Part shown: positions 47,885 to 57,551 of the stretch, piece after piece
How the letters are laid out: the number at the start of each line of letters is the position of its first letter
Position numbering within the stretch: position 1 is the first letter of the stretch
Source: Subsaximicrobium wynnwilliamsii
GTDB lineage: Bacteria; Bacteroidota; Bacteroidia; Flavobacteriales; Flavobacteriaceae
DNA: 64,000 nucleotides
NCBI RefSeq assembly: GCF_007997225.1
Contig: NZ_VORM01000004.1
Location: 1-64,000, forward strand
Direction: 5' to 3'
Made by a program: the position numbers and the translations under genes
The notes under the pieces: generated by a model
Told to the model about the DNA's origin: nothing
The model's database searches: none
What the model saw: only the letters and a program-made list of their open reading frames with translations

Positions 47885-49798
47885 CTACTTGATCATCTCA
47901 TAGCTGCGTTTCACAAAATCGGTTAGCTCCTTACCTTTGAGCAAGCCTTGTGACAATCGCGCCAAGTCGAGACTTTGGGTAATTAAACGTTCTTGTTTTT
48001 TCTTGGTCTTGGTGTTTAGGATTTCGCCAACCAATTCAGAATTGGTGTTCACGACAAGATTGTACATCTCTGGCATATTGCCCATCCCAAACATTCCACC
48101 ACCGCCACCGGTTTGTTGCATCTCTTTCATACGACGCATAAACTCTGGCTGTGTGATGATAAACGGCGACGCATCGCTATCCATCGCTTCCAATTGCACT
48201 GAGAATTTTTCCGCAGGAATGGCGTCCTTCAAGATGTCTTCCAACTGTTTTTTCTCATCGTCAGATAATTTGGAAATCGCGGTTTCTTCGGTCTTGATCA
48301 AATTATCAATATGATCGCCATCAACCCTAGCAAAGGAAATGTTCTCTTTTGAGCTTTCCAATTTCTGGATCAAGTGCGGCACGATTGGCGAATCCAACAA
48401 CAAGACTTCGTAGCCTTTCGCTTTCGCGGCTTCGATGTACGAGTGTTGCGTATCTTCATTAGATGCATAAAGCACCACCAGTTTACCGTCTTTATCGGTT
48501 TGCTTTTCTTTGGTTTTATCGAATAATTCTTGATAGGTGTAGTACTTGCCATCAACCGTTGGGTAGAGTGCAAAAGCATCTGCCTTATCAAAGAATTTAT
48601 CTTCGGAAAGCATGCCGTACTCAATCACAATCTTGATATCATTCCATTTTGCTTCGAAATCCTCGCGGTTCTCGTTGAAAAGGGATTTCAACTTATCGGC
48701 CACTTTTCTAGTGATGTAAGACGAAATCTTCTTAACCGCGCCATCTGCCTGTAAGTAAGACCTTGACACGTTCAACGGAATATCTGGAGAATCAATGACC
48801 CCTTTCAACATCGTCAAAAATTCGGGCACGATGCCTTCTACATTATCGGTTACGAAAACCTGATTTTGATACAATTGGATCTTATCGCGTTGTATGTTCA
48901 AATCGTTGGTCATCTTAGGGAAATAAAGAATCCCAGTCAAATTGAACGGATAATCCACGTTCAAGTGAATGTGGAACAAAGGCTCCTCAAATTGCATAGG
49001 GTATAATTCCCTGTAGAATTCTTGGTAATCCTTGGTTTCTAAATCTGCTGGTTGCTTGGTCCAGGCAGGATCTGGATTGTTGATGATATTATCAACGCTG
49101 ATCTTTTTGTGTGGCTCGGTGGTTTCCTTACCCTCTTTATCCTTGATTTCCTTAGGTGTAAATTCAGGATCGTTTATTTCTTTGGTTCCGAATTTAATAG
49201 GGATGGGCATGAATTTGTTGTACTTGGTCAACAGTTCACGTATTCTACTTTCCTCTAAAAACTCGGTGGAATCTTCTGCCATGTGCAGAATGATTTCAGT
49301 GCCTCTTTCGGCCTTTTCGGTTTCTTCCAAAGAGAATTCTGGAGAACCGTCGCACATCCAATGCACTGCAGGTTCATCTTTATAGGATTTTGTGATGATC
49401 TCTACTTTGCTTGCCACCATAAATGCGGAGTAGAAACCGAGACCGAAATGACCTATGATTCCAGTATCTTTTCCAGCTTCCTTATATTTTTCCAAGAACT
49501 CTTCAGCGCCAGAAAATGCAATCTGGTTGATGTATTTTTCAACCTCTTCCGCAGTCATCCCAACACCTTGGTCTGTAATGTGTAATTTATTGCCTTCCTT
49601 ATCAATTTTAATTTCGATTTTTGGGCTGCCATATTCAACACTAATTTCGCCAATGCTGGTTAAATGCTTCAATTTCAAAGTCGCATCTGTGGCGTTACTG
49701 ATGAGCTCACGTAAGAAAATTTCGTGGTCACTGTAGAGGAATTTCTTTATCAGCGGAAAAATATTCTCTACCGATACATTAATATTACCTTTTGTCAT
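47885..49798 (-). CDS. htpG: Molecular chaperone HtpG (Hsp90)
   Basis: 637 residues. ATP-dependent chaperone, cytoplasmic. GHKL ATPase motifs: FLRELISNATDA (E, N), DQGVGMT, and IGHFGLGFYSAFMV. The middle domain contains YPFNLTGILYFP and IQLYQNQVFVTDN; the C-terminal dimer domain ends at KRSYEMIK. A possible sigma-54-type promoter lies upstream (49876-49921). An unusual triple terminator follows. Confidence 0.97.
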   Translation of the reverse strand: MTKGNINVSVENIFPLIKKFLYSDHEIFLRELISNATDATLKLKHLTSIGEISVEYGSPKIEIKIDKEGNKLHITDQGVGMTAEEVEKYINQIAFSGAEEFLEKYKEAGKDTGIIGHFGLGFYSAFMVASKVEIITKSYKDEPAVHWMCDGSPEFSLEETEKAERGTEIILHMAEDSTEFLEESRIRELLTKYNKFMPIPIKFGTKEINDPEFTPKEIKDKEGKETTEPHKKISVDNIINNPDPAWTKQPADLETKDYQEFYRELYPMQFEEPLFHIHLNVDYPFNLTGILYFPKMTNDLNIQRDKIQLYQNQVFVTDNVEGIVPEFLTMLKGVIDSPDIPLNVSRSYLQADGAVKKISSYITRKVADKLKSLFNENREDFEAKWNDIKIVIEYGMLSEDKFFDKADAFALYPTVDGKYYTYQELFDKTKEKQTDKDGKLVVLYASNEDTQHSYIEAAKAKGYEVLLLDSPIVPHLIQKLESSKENISFARVDGDHIDNLIKTEETAISKLSDDEKKQLEDILKDAIPAEKFSVQLEAMDSDASPFIITQPEFMRRMKEMQQTGGGGGMFGMGNMPEMYNLVVNTNSELVGEILNTKTKKKQERLITQSLDLARLSQGLLKGKELTDFVKRSYEMIK

Positions 49799-49875
49799 GA
49801 TAAATAATTTTATTTGTCATTCCCACAAAAGCGGGAAACTGTTTATAATTGGTTTTATTTACTAGACTAAGACTA

Positions 49876-49921
49876 GTCAAAAAAAGTACCAAGCCTAGAA
49901 ACGTGACAAACTGACACGACA
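49876..49921 (-). promoter_or_regulatory. Candidate sigma-54-like promoter and TGTCA direct repeat upstream of htpG
   Basis: Minus strand TTGGTAC at about 49892-49886 then TTTTTTT, GA at 49877: GG and GA are ten bases apart, as GG-N10-GC in sigma-54 promoters. Immediately upstream lies TGTCGTGTCAGTTTGTCACG, with TGTCA repeated. The -12 base differs from the consensus. Confidence 0.3.
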
Positions 49922-49938
49922 TTTTTCAATTACATTCA

Positions 49939-49969
49939 GACCTACAAGGTTTTTGAAACCTCGCAGGTC
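49939..49969. repeat. REP-like hairpin GACCTACAAGGTTT / AAACCTCGCAGGTC
   Basis: Two 14-base arms with two mismatches around a TTG loop. The word ACCTGCAAGGTTTTNAAAACCTTGCAGGT is a frequent intergenic hairpin in Bacteroidota, from memory. Confidence 0.65.
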
Positions 49970-50178
49970 GACTTCAATTTCAACTTCAATTTCAATTCCC
50001 AGGGCTTTCCTATGCATGCATAACGAATAGCCAAAGGTTTAAAATATTGTTTGGTGGAATTGGTTAAATTGCGTGACGCATTTTCGCGTGATGATTTACT
50101 TTCGGTAAAATCGGACTTAAAAGAATAAAATAAACAACAAGACTCCCGCCAGCGCGGAAAAAAACAAATAATTTTTAG

Positions 50179-51189
50179 ATGTACAATTCCAAAATAATAG
50201 GTTTGGGGCATTATGTGCCCGATAATGTGGTTACCAATGAAGCGCTGTCTGAGATGATGGACACCAACGATGCGTGGATTCAAGAACGCACCGGCATCAA
50301 GGAGCGTCGTTGGGCAGTTGAAGGCTCTGGTGACACCACTGCGACCATGGGCGTGAAAGCTGCAAAAATCGCCATTGAGCGCGCGGGTATCGACAAGGAT
50401 GATATTGATTTCATTGTGTTTGCGACCCTGAGTCCAGATATGTATTTTCCTGGTCCAGGTGTGCAAGTGCAACATGCCTTGGACATTAAAACAGTTGGTG
50501 CGCTTGATGTGAGAAACCAATGTTCTGGATTTGTGTATGCCATTTCAGTAGCAGATAATTTCATTAAAACTGGTATGTACAAAAATGTGCTGGTGATTGG
50601 AAGCGAACTCCACTCCCACGGTTTGGACAAGACGACTCGTGGCAGAGGCGTTTCAGTGATTTTTGGTGATGGTGCAGGTGCCGCAGTATTATCAAGGGAA
50701 GAAGACAATAACAAAGGTATTTTATCCACACATTTACATTCACAGGGAGAACATGCTGAAGAATTGGTTGTTAAGGCTCCTGGTATGGGAACCCGTTGGG
50801 TAACCGATATCCTTGAGGACAATGACCCTAATGACGAAAGTTATTTTCCACATATGAACGGACAATTTGTATTTAAAAATGCAGTGGTTCGTTTTAGCGA
50901 GGTGATTATGGAAGGCCTACAGAAAAATAATTTAGGCGTTGATGCCATTGACATGTTGATCCCGCATCAAGCTAATTTGAGGATTTCACAATTTATTCAG
51001 AAGAAATTTAAATTAAGTGACGATCAGGTGTTCAATAATATTCAGAAATATGGAAATACCACCGCAGCCTCTATTCCTATTGCTTTAACTGAAGCTTGGG
51101 AGGCAGGCAAAATCAAGGAAGGTGATACGGTGGTACTCGCTGCTTTTGGGAGTGGATTTACTTGGGGGAGTGTGATTATTAAGTGGTAA
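50179..51189 (+). CDS. fabH: Beta-ketoacyl-ACP synthase III
   Basis: 336 residues. Condenses acetyl- or branched-acyl-CoA with malonyl-ACP to start fatty acid synthesis. Catalytic triad C115 (NQCSGFVYA), H263 (IPHQANLRI) and N293 (YGNTTAASIP). Full length; standard thiolase fold. A terminator follows. It lies divergent to htpG. Confidence 0.93.
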   Translation: MYNSKIIGLGHYVPDNVVTNEALSEMMDTNDAWIQERTGIKERRWAVEGSGDTTATMGVKAAKIAIERAGIDKDDIDFIVFATLSPDMYFPGPGVQVQHALDIKTVGALDVRNQCSGFVYAISVADNFIKTGMYKNVLVIGSELHSHGLDKTTRGRGVSVIFGDGAGAAVLSREEDNNKGILSTHLHSQGEHAEELVVKAPGMGTRWVTDILEDNDPNDESYFPHMNGQFVFKNAVVRFSEVIMEGLQKNNLGVDAIDMLIPHQANLRISQFIQKKFKLSDDQVFNNIQKYGNTTAASIPIALTEAWEAGKIKEGDTVVLAAFGSGFTWGSVIIKW

Positions 51190-51619
51190 CGTACGCCTTT
51201 TGAGAAAAGGGATCTCATCATCAAATTGGCATCGTTCGAAATCAAAAACAGGGGCGTCGCGATGCTTTCAGAAGTAAACATAGAAACAAATCAAAAAATC
51301 CGTGATGTCACATCACGGCTTTTTGAGTTTTAATTCAATTTCACTTAAGGTCTGAATAAGAGTTCAATATGCTGCGTAGATCGTCATGAAAAAGCGCCGA
51401 AAGGTGTTAGAGTTAAGAATTTTTAACATATTGAAAAAAACAAGTACGAGAAAACAAATTATTATAAAGAATCTTTCTTGCTTGTACTTTTCTTGACATT
51501 TTTAAATCGCTTAAAGAGCTGTTTTCTTAAAGAGTCAAATTCTTCGATATTATCTACATGAATAGCGTTGGCTGGGTCATGAAATTAACATTTCTCCTAT
51601 TGTAACACCGTTATTGTTT
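51190..51619. other. Interval after fabH
   Basis: 430 bp. The fabH terminator lies at 51293-51326. The rest is AT-rich without a gene I can support. Confidence 0.4.
51293..51326 (+). terminator. Terminator of fabH
   Basis: CCGTGATGTCACATCACGG is a perfect palindromic stem (51300-51318), followed by CTTTTTGAGTTTT. Confidence 0.75.
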
Positions 51620-52153
51620 TTAGTGGGCAATTCTAGTATCATAGGTAAATTTCTTTACTATGCTATCCTTCATGAATAATTTCAAGCTAATAATTTTCCA
51701 ATCCAACGCGGTGTGACCTATCAGCGTATAGGTTAAAACACCTTCCTCATGGTTAACAGCTTCAGGCTTGCCGAACACAGCTTTGATGTGACTTGATTTT
51801 TGACCTATCAAATAATCCGATTCCAGTAAATCCTTTATCATTTTATTGCGTTCTTGTATATCGTTAACCCAAATAGTTTCGTTGAATTTTTCTTGAGGCA
51901 TTCGGGTTATGAAATAGGTCCAACCTACAGCAAAAACAATAATTGCCATAATACCAATTAATCCAGAAGTGACATATAATGATTTTCTACGAGATTTAAA
52001 AAATGGAATTTTACCTAACTGCCATTTTGCGAAAAACGCAATTGCGGTGATTATTAATAACAGAATAAAGATTCTCAAGTATAAGTACATAATTTGTATA
52101 AGCAAATTTCTCCAGTAAAGCGAGAATATATGAATTAAAAAAACCCAATACAT
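51620..52153 (-). CDS. Membrane protein with BamE/SmpA-like periplasmic tail
   Basis: 177 residues from ATG 52153, or 156 from the ATG at 52090 (MYLYLRIFILLLI), which I think likelier. Two membrane helices, then a soluble region: NDIQERNKMIKDLLESDYLIGQKSSHIKAVFGKPEAVNHEEGVLTYTLIG. This R-x-K-M-x-x-D-L-L-x-S-x-x-L-x-G-x-x-x-x-x-V-x-x-x-F-G-x-P pattern resembles the BamE/OmlA small-lipoprotein fold. Family assignment is tentative. The 3' stop is at 51620. Confidence 0.65.
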   Translation of the reverse strand: MYWVFLIHIFSLYWRNLLIQIMYLYLRIFILLLIITAIAFFAKWQLGKIPFFKSRRKSLYVTSGLIGIMAIIVFAVGWTYFITRMPQEKFNETIWVNDIQERNKMIKDLLESDYLIGQKSSHIKAVFGKPEAVNHEEGVLTYTLIGHTALDWKIISLKLFMKDSIVKKFTYDTRIAH

Positions 52154-52606
52154 TTAAGTATCGGATTTTTTTTAGCTATTAAACAATCTAACTAACACAA
52201 ATTAAATTATGAAACTGTATCCTTTTAAATTAAGGCTTCATAATAGAATACACTATAAAGACGCGAAAACTTCAGTTTTATTATGTCAGAATTAAATTTT
52301 AACTCATAATTTAACATTTGGGTTACACTACTAATAAAAACCCAAGGTCCATAAAACCTTGGGTTTATGCTTTGATGTCCACCATACTATACTAACCATC
52401 ATAATTTGAGCGGCCATCAAAAAATCAAGATTTTTGTGAACCTCTTGACCATTTTCTAAAGCATAGACCATTTATTTGTCTTATTGTTGCGCAATTTAGG
52501 AGGCTTAACAGGGTTTTAACACGCCATGACTGGCTATAATTAGTTTGGCACATTACAAATGTATATCTTACTTTGTAATAATTTCAGTAACCTAAATTTC
52601 AAACCC
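52154..52606. other. Divergent interval with an orphan terminator
   Basis: 453 bp between divergent genes. It contains a clear terminator at 52338-52366 and two short frames: plus strand 28 codons at 52209-52295, and a minus-strand frame of about 46 codons (MVYALENGQEVHKNLDFLM) ending inside the terminator. Neither is strong, but something transcribed here seems to stop at the hairpin. Confidence 0.4.
52338..52366 (-). terminator. Orphan terminator in a divergent intergenic region
   Basis: AAACCCAAGGT / ACCTTGGGTTT, perfect 11 bp stem with a 7-base loop. The minus strand continues TTTTTATTAG, so a minus-strand transcript is the better guess. Neither flanking gene is upstream of it. Confidence 0.65.
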
Positions 52607-52969
52607 ATGAGTAAAAAAACCCTGGTCATTGGCGCATCATTAAAACCGCAACGCTATTCTAATATTGCCATTAACCGACTTGTAAGCTACAAAAATGAGG
52701 TGGTCGCTTTTGGTCTTAGGGAAGGTACGGTCGCTGGCATTGACATTGACACCAACCTACATGCCTATAAAGATGTGCATACAGTAACACTTTACCTCAA
52801 CCCTGAGCGTCAAAAGAGCTATTATGACTATATCATTTCACTAAGGCCGGAACGTGTTATTTTCAATCCTGGAACAGAGAATCCAGAATTTCAGAATTTG
52901 TTGCAACAAGCACATATCCCCTTTCAAGAGGCCTGCACTTTAGTCATGTTGTCTACGAACCAATATTAG
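52607..52969 (+). CDS. CoA-binding domain protein
   Basis: 120 residues from the ATG at 52607; an in-frame extension to 52559 is unlikely. CoA_binding (Rossmann-like) fold: KTLVIGASLKPQRYSNIAINRL with the G-A-S turn, then RPERVIFNPGTENPEF and EACTLVML at the end. A small protein of the YccU type, role unknown. Its 3' end overlaps the convergent symporter gene by 30 bp. Confidence 0.85.
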   Translation: MSKKTLVIGASLKPQRYSNIAINRLVSYKNEVVAFGLREGTVAGIDIDTNLHAYKDVHTVTLYLNPERQKSYYDYIISLRPERVIFNPGTENPEFQNLLQQAHIPFQEACTLVMLSTNQY

Positions 52970-54382
52970 TCCTAAAAAGGTCACAAGTCCGTTGAGGATC
53001 AAAATGAAGAATCCGAATTCAAATCCAAGCCATTTTTGACTGTAGAAACTTATAATGTAAGAAAGTATTGGAGAAGCAATGGCTATAAATGGCACCAATT
53101 TATCCTTTACATTCCATTTGGTGAATAAGCCAAACGCATACAATCCCAACAACGGCCCGTAGGTGTAGCCGGCAAACACAAAAAGTTTGGCGATCACACT
53201 TTCATCTTTGATCACATATTTAAAGGCTACAATCACAAAAATGAGCACAAAAGAAAAGGCAATGTGAATGCGTTTGCGTAAACGCACTTGTTTTGCTTCG
53301 GAATTATTTTTCTCTATCTCCATAATATCGATACTGAAGGAGGTTGTGAGCGCAGTAAGCGCACTATCTGCACTGCTATATGCTGCCGCGATAAGTCCCA
53401 GTAAAAAGAAAACAAACACCCCTATCCCGAAATGATTCTTAGCCAACAGCGGGAACAAATCATCTTTTTGCGCATCAATACCGTTCTGTTGCGCATAAAC
53501 CGTCAACAAAAGTCCCAAACTCAAGAACACAAAATTGGTGATCGTTAAAACGATGGTAAACCAAAACATGTTCTTTTGGGCATCCTTCAACGAGCGACAA
53601 GTCAGGTTTTTTTGCATCATGTCTTGATCCAAACCTGTCATTACAATGGCAATGAAAGCCCCAGAAATGAACTGTTTCCAAAAGTAATCACTAGACTTGT
53701 AGTCGTCAAAGAAAAAGACCTGGGAAAGATCGCTGTCCATCACGTAGCCTAAAATGCCACCACCACTAAGCCCGAGTTCATCACTTACAAAATAAATGGC
53801 AACGCCCACTGCTACCAGCATAAATAGTGTTTGCAGCGTGTCGGTCCAAACAATGGTTTTTATGCCCGATTTGAACGTGTATAACCAAATCAACATGACC
53901 GTAATCGTTACGGTTTGCCAAAAGGAAACCCCCAAGTCGTCAAACAATATTATTTGTAGTACATTAGCCACCAAATACAGTCTAAAACTTGCACCTACTA
54001 CTCTAGAAATTAAAAAGAAGGAGGCGCCGGTTTTATAAGAATAAGCACCAAAGCGACCTTCAAGGTAGGTATAAATTGAGGTTAGATTCAAACGGTAATA
54101 CAAAGGCAACAAGACGGTGCCAATCACAAAATAGCCAATAATATAGCCCAAAACCACTTGCATATAACTAAACTTGGAGGCTTCTACCCAACCTGGAACA
54201 GAAATAAACGTGACACCAGAAAGTGAAGCCCCAATCATCCCAAATGCAACCACAAACCAAGGCGATTGCCGGTTAGCCTTAAAGAACGTATCATTGGTGG
54301 ATTTTCTTCCAGTGAGTAAAGAGATTAATATAAGGACTGCAAAATAAGACGCAATGAGCAGGATTATGAGCGTGCTGGACAT
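52940..54382 (-). CDS. Sodium:solute symporter (SSS family)
   Basis: 480 residues from ATG 54382; the frame runs 18 residues further to 54436 but the added part is AT-rich leader-like. About 13 membrane helices. SSS features: GRKSTNDTFFKANRQSPWFVVAFGMIGASLSGVTFISVPG at the N-terminus, WTDTLQTLFML, and ISGAFIAIVMTGLDQDMMQKNLTCRSLKDAQKN, a hallmark of the family. The substrate cannot be told. The convergent 3' overlap with the CoA-binding gene is 30 bp. Confidence 0.9.
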   Translation of the reverse strand: MSSTLIILLIASYFAVLILISLLTGRKSTNDTFFKANRQSPWFVVAFGMIGASLSGVTFISVPGWVEASKFSYMQVVLGYIIGYFVIGTVLLPLYYRLNLTSIYTYLEGRFGAYSYKTGASFFLISRVVGASFRLYLVANVLQIILFDDLGVSFWQTVTITVMLIWLYTFKSGIKTIVWTDTLQTLFMLVAVGVAIYFVSDELGLSGGGILGYVMDSDLSQVFFFDDYKSSDYFWKQFISGAFIAIVMTGLDQDMMQKNLTCRSLKDAQKNMFWFTIVLTITNFVFLSLGLLLTVYAQQNGIDAQKDDLFPLLAKNHFGIGVFVFFLLGLIAAAYSSADSALTALTTSFSIDIMEIEKNNSEAKQVRLRKRIHIAFSFVLIFVIVAFKYVIKDESVIAKLFVFAGYTYGPLLGLYAFGLFTKWNVKDKLVPFIAIASPILSYIISFYSQKWLGFEFGFFILILNGLVTFLGLILVRRQHD

Positions 54383-54457
54383 GAAAACCGTTTTAATATT
54401 AAATACCTCGAAATGTAGTATTTTTGCTAAAACCAACCCATAAAACCCCGAACTAAT

Positions 54458-57436
54458 ATGAAAAAAATTTACATTCCAATCTTAGCCGCTTTGCTTTCAG
54501 TGCTTTGCCATGCTCAGGACTACAAACGTATGATTGCTGCTGGCAGCTTTAGCGTTCAGGAGATTCAAATAGCAGCCCAAGCTCATTTCGACCAAGTTGG
54601 CAGAGAAAGAGGTAAAGGCTACAAACCTTACAAGCGTTGGGAATACCAAGCCTTGAGACGCATGGACGAAAATGGAATGCTAAAATCCCCAGAGTTTTAT
54701 GTTAAGGAGTTGGAAGATTACAACAGTTACCTCAACAATGCCAATATTCAAGCAAGAACCACGGTTGGCACTTGGGAGCAGTTAGGCCCGCTCTCGATCA
54801 ACCAAACCAGTGGCTGGAATCCTGGTGTAGGCCGAATCACCTCCTTTGCTGCAGCCAGTGATAATCCCAATCACATCATCGTAGGCGCAAATACCGGCGG
54901 TGTTTGGAAAAGCTTGGATGGCGGAGGCACCTGGGCGGTGTTGACCGATAATCTTTCCAACCTAAGTGTCTATGCGCTTGCTATTGATCCCACTAACACC
55001 AATACTTATTTTTGGGGCTCCACAGGAGGCGTTATTTTTAAATCTGAAGATGCTGGCGCAACATGGAACATCTTGGCACAAACCGGCATTGGCAATGTGA
55101 ATAAGATTCTCATTGACCCATCCAATACCAATAAAATGTACTGCAGCGTAGAGTTTGGTGGCATTTATAAATCGGTTGACGCGGGCAATACATGGACTTC
55201 AATCAACAGTGCAGCCACCAATGGCTACGATGTGGAGTTGAAACCGGGAGATCCCAATGTTGTTTATGCTTCTGGAAACGCCTTTTTTATATCCACCAAT
55301 GGTGGCGACACTTTTGAAGTCCCTAACGGACTGGATGTGTGGTCCCAAAACTACCTTAGCGGAAACACCAATTGGACGACATCGGCTTTTAATCAAAACA
55401 ATTCCGTAGTCCCAAGAACGGGTAATTCTATGGCAATTTTCAGTATCGATAATTTTTCGATGCCCATTACACAATTGGTAACGCCTGCCCTGGATGTATC
55501 GGGCATTACGAATCCGCAATTAAAGTTCTCGTTTACCAATGTAAGCTGGGCCGGAGATATAGATGCCCTTAAAATACTGTACAAGACAACTGCCTCGGGC
55601 GATTGGATAGAGTTGGCAAATTACACCACAGAATCTGCTTCGTGGAATGACATCAACCTAAACCTCCCCAACCCCAGCGCCACGTATTATATCGCTTTTG
55701 AAGGCACTTCAAATTACGGTCGCGGCTTAACCATAGACGATATCATGGTGGGAAATGACTTAGGAAGCATCGTTTTTGTAGATGGATTTGAATCGGCAAC
55801 AAATAGCTTTGGCGGTGGACCAAAAATGATCGCGGTCACCCCTGCTAATCCTGAACTCGTTTATGTAGTGGAAGCAGTGGATAACGTTTTTGGCGGCCTG
55901 CACAAATCAACCAACAGCGGTAGCAGCTTCACAAGACTCGGCCACTCGGGTAAAAATTATTTTGGGTATAGCTCAGACCCGGAAGATTTAGCAGATGCCA
56001 CTTTTGGCCAAGCACCTCGGGATATGGATATTGCTGTGCATCCCAGCAACAGCGACGACGTGCACCTCGCAGGCATCAACACTTGGCGCTCAACCGATGG
56101 TGGTACCACATTCAACATCAGTTCCCAATGGACACCTCAAGGCGCTGCATTTGAGAATATTGGCTATTGCCATGCCGATGTGGATATGCTAGAATTTGTG
56201 GGCGATCAACTTTATGTGCTCAGTGACGGTGGCATATACGTGGCTCAAGACCCTACAAGCGTAAGCAGCTCCTATTATACCGATCTTACCACAGGATTGG
56301 GAATTCGCCAATTTTACAAGATTGGTGTGAGCCAAACCAATCCGGTCATTGTTACTGCTGGCTCACAAGACAATGGCAGCTCGGTATTGGGTGCAAATGG
56401 GATTTGGAGCGATTGGCTTGGTGCTGATGGTATGGAATCTTTTGTCGATAAAACCTTAAGCAACACCCTGTACGGAACCGTTCAATATGGTGCACTTTAC
56501 AAATCCATCGATGGCGGAAACAACATTTTTTCACTGGACGCTCCCGAAAACAAATCGGGCAATTGGGTTACGCCTTTTGAGCAAGATCCCATTCAGCCAA
56601 ATACCATTTATACAGGTTATGATCAGGTCTATAAGTCGGTAAATGGTGGAGATACCTGGACGTCAGTCTCCCAAAGTTTCGGCGGAAACTTGAACCACCT
56701 CAAAATCGCACCTACAAATGGCAATTTTCAATACGCCGCCAGAGGGAACAAATTATATAAAAACACAAATGTTGGCACCACCGGAAACTGGACACAACTA
56801 AATGGTTTTAGCGGCAACATCAATGCAATTGCCATTCACCCAACAGACCCCAATAAAGTCGCCATTGCCACCACCAGCAATCAAAATGTCTTTGTCTCCA
56901 TAAATGGTGGCAGCTCTTGGACCTCTTACAAAATCAACCTTCCCAATTTTAGCGCCCAAGCGCTGGTATGGCAAGATAACGGGAAAGACGGCCTTTATCT
57001 CGGCATGAATTACGGTGTGTTTTACATAGACCAGACCATGAGCGAGTGGCAACCCTTCAGCAACGGTCTCCCCAATGTGATGATTAGTGAATTGGAAATC
57101 AATTATGCCACAGATAAAATTTATGTGGGTACGTATGGTCGCGGACTTTGGGCTTCAAATTTATACGATACCACTTTGAATGTTTCCGATTTTAAGCTGA
57201 AAAACTTGAACGTCTATCCTAATCCCAGCTCTAATGACATCAATTTAAAATGGGACCAAAACGAAGAAGTGACCATAAGAATTTATGACACCCAAGGAAA
57301 AATCATGTTCTACGATAAAAATGATAACATCAAAAACGGACTCCAAATTGATGTTTCAAACTTTGCCTCTGGGCTTTATTTTTTAAAGGTCAACACCAAC
57401 AAAGGCGAAGTCACTAAAAAAATCATGGTCAATTAA
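54458..57436 (+). CDS. T9SS type A secreted BNR/VPS10-like repeat protein
   Basis: 992 residues with a signal peptide ending near CHAQ (residue 20). Asp-box repeats (S-x-D-x-G-x-T-W) recur: SLDGGGTW, SEDAGATW, SVDAGNTW, STNGGDTF, STDGGTTF, SVNGGDTW and SINGGSSW, forming a beta-propeller like BNR or VPS10 proteins. The propeller is split by a beta-sandwich of about 140 residues (about 290-440, ending LTIDDIMVG). The C-terminus has the T9SS type A sorting domain (about 905-992, NLNVYPNPSS to GEVTKKIMVN). No catalytic residues are evident, so binding is more likely than sialidase activity. Confidence 0.9.
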   Translation: MKKIYIPILAALLSVLCHAQDYKRMIAAGSFSVQEIQIAAQAHFDQVGRERGKGYKPYKRWEYQALRRMDENGMLKSPEFYVKELEDYNSYLNNANIQARTTVGTWEQLGPLSINQTSGWNPGVGRITSFAAASDNPNHIIVGANTGGVWKSLDGGGTWAVLTDNLSNLSVYALAIDPTNTNTYFWGSTGGVIFKSEDAGATWNILAQTGIGNVNKILIDPSNTNKMYCSVEFGGIYKSVDAGNTWTSINSAATNGYDVELKPGDPNVVYASGNAFFISTNGGDTFEVPNGLDVWSQNYLSGNTNWTTSAFNQNNSVVPRTGNSMAIFSIDNFSMPITQLVTPALDVSGITNPQLKFSFTNVSWAGDIDALKILYKTTASGDWIELANYTTESASWNDINLNLPNPSATYYIAFEGTSNYGRGLTIDDIMVGNDLGSIVFVDGFESATNSFGGGPKMIAVTPANPELVYVVEAVDNVFGGLHKSTNSGSSFTRLGHSGKNYFGYSSDPEDLADATFGQAPRDMDIAVHPSNSDDVHLAGINTWRSTDGGTTFNISSQWTPQGAAFENIGYCHADVDMLEFVGDQLYVLSDGGIYVAQDPTSVSSSYYTDLTTGLGIRQFYKIGVSQTNPVIVTAGSQDNGSSVLGANGIWSDWLGADGMESFVDKTLSNTLYGTVQYGALYKSIDGGNNIFSLDAPENKSGNWVTPFEQDPIQPNTIYTGYDQVYKSVNGGDTWTSVSQSFGGNLNHLKIAPTNGNFQYAARGNKLYKNTNVGTTGNWTQLNGFSGNINAIAIHPTDPNKVAIATTSNQNVFVSINGGSSWTSYKINLPNFSAQALVWQDNGKDGLYLGMNYGVFYIDQTMSEWQPFSNGLPNVMISELEINYATDKIYVGTYGRGLWASNLYDTTLNVSDFKLKNLNVYPNPSSNDINLKWDQNEEVTIRIYDTQGKIMFYDKNDNIKNGLQIDVSNFASGLYFLKVNTNKGEVTKKIMVN

Positions 57437-57462
57437 GCGCTAATTAAAACAGTATTTAACAC

Positions 57463-57497
57463 AAACTGTCATCTCAAAAAGATGGCAGTTTTTTTCT
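57463..57497 (+). terminator. Terminator of the BNR protein gene
   Basis: AAACTGTCATCT / AGATGGCAGTTT, one mismatch, followed by TTTTTTC. Confidence 0.75.
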
Positions 57498-57551
57498 TCG
57501 GAAGGATGGCAGCACCTTTCAAAAGCCATAAATTTCACTAAATTCGCAGTT

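Larger units (their letters stand above)
49799..50178. other. Divergent region between htpG and fabH
   Basis: 380 bp. Contains the htpG candidate promoter, a palindromic hairpin at 49939-49969, and a short AATTTC/AACTTC hexamer tract at 49971-49999. The right half must hold the fabH promoter, but I see no clear TAnnTTTG. Confidence 0.45.
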
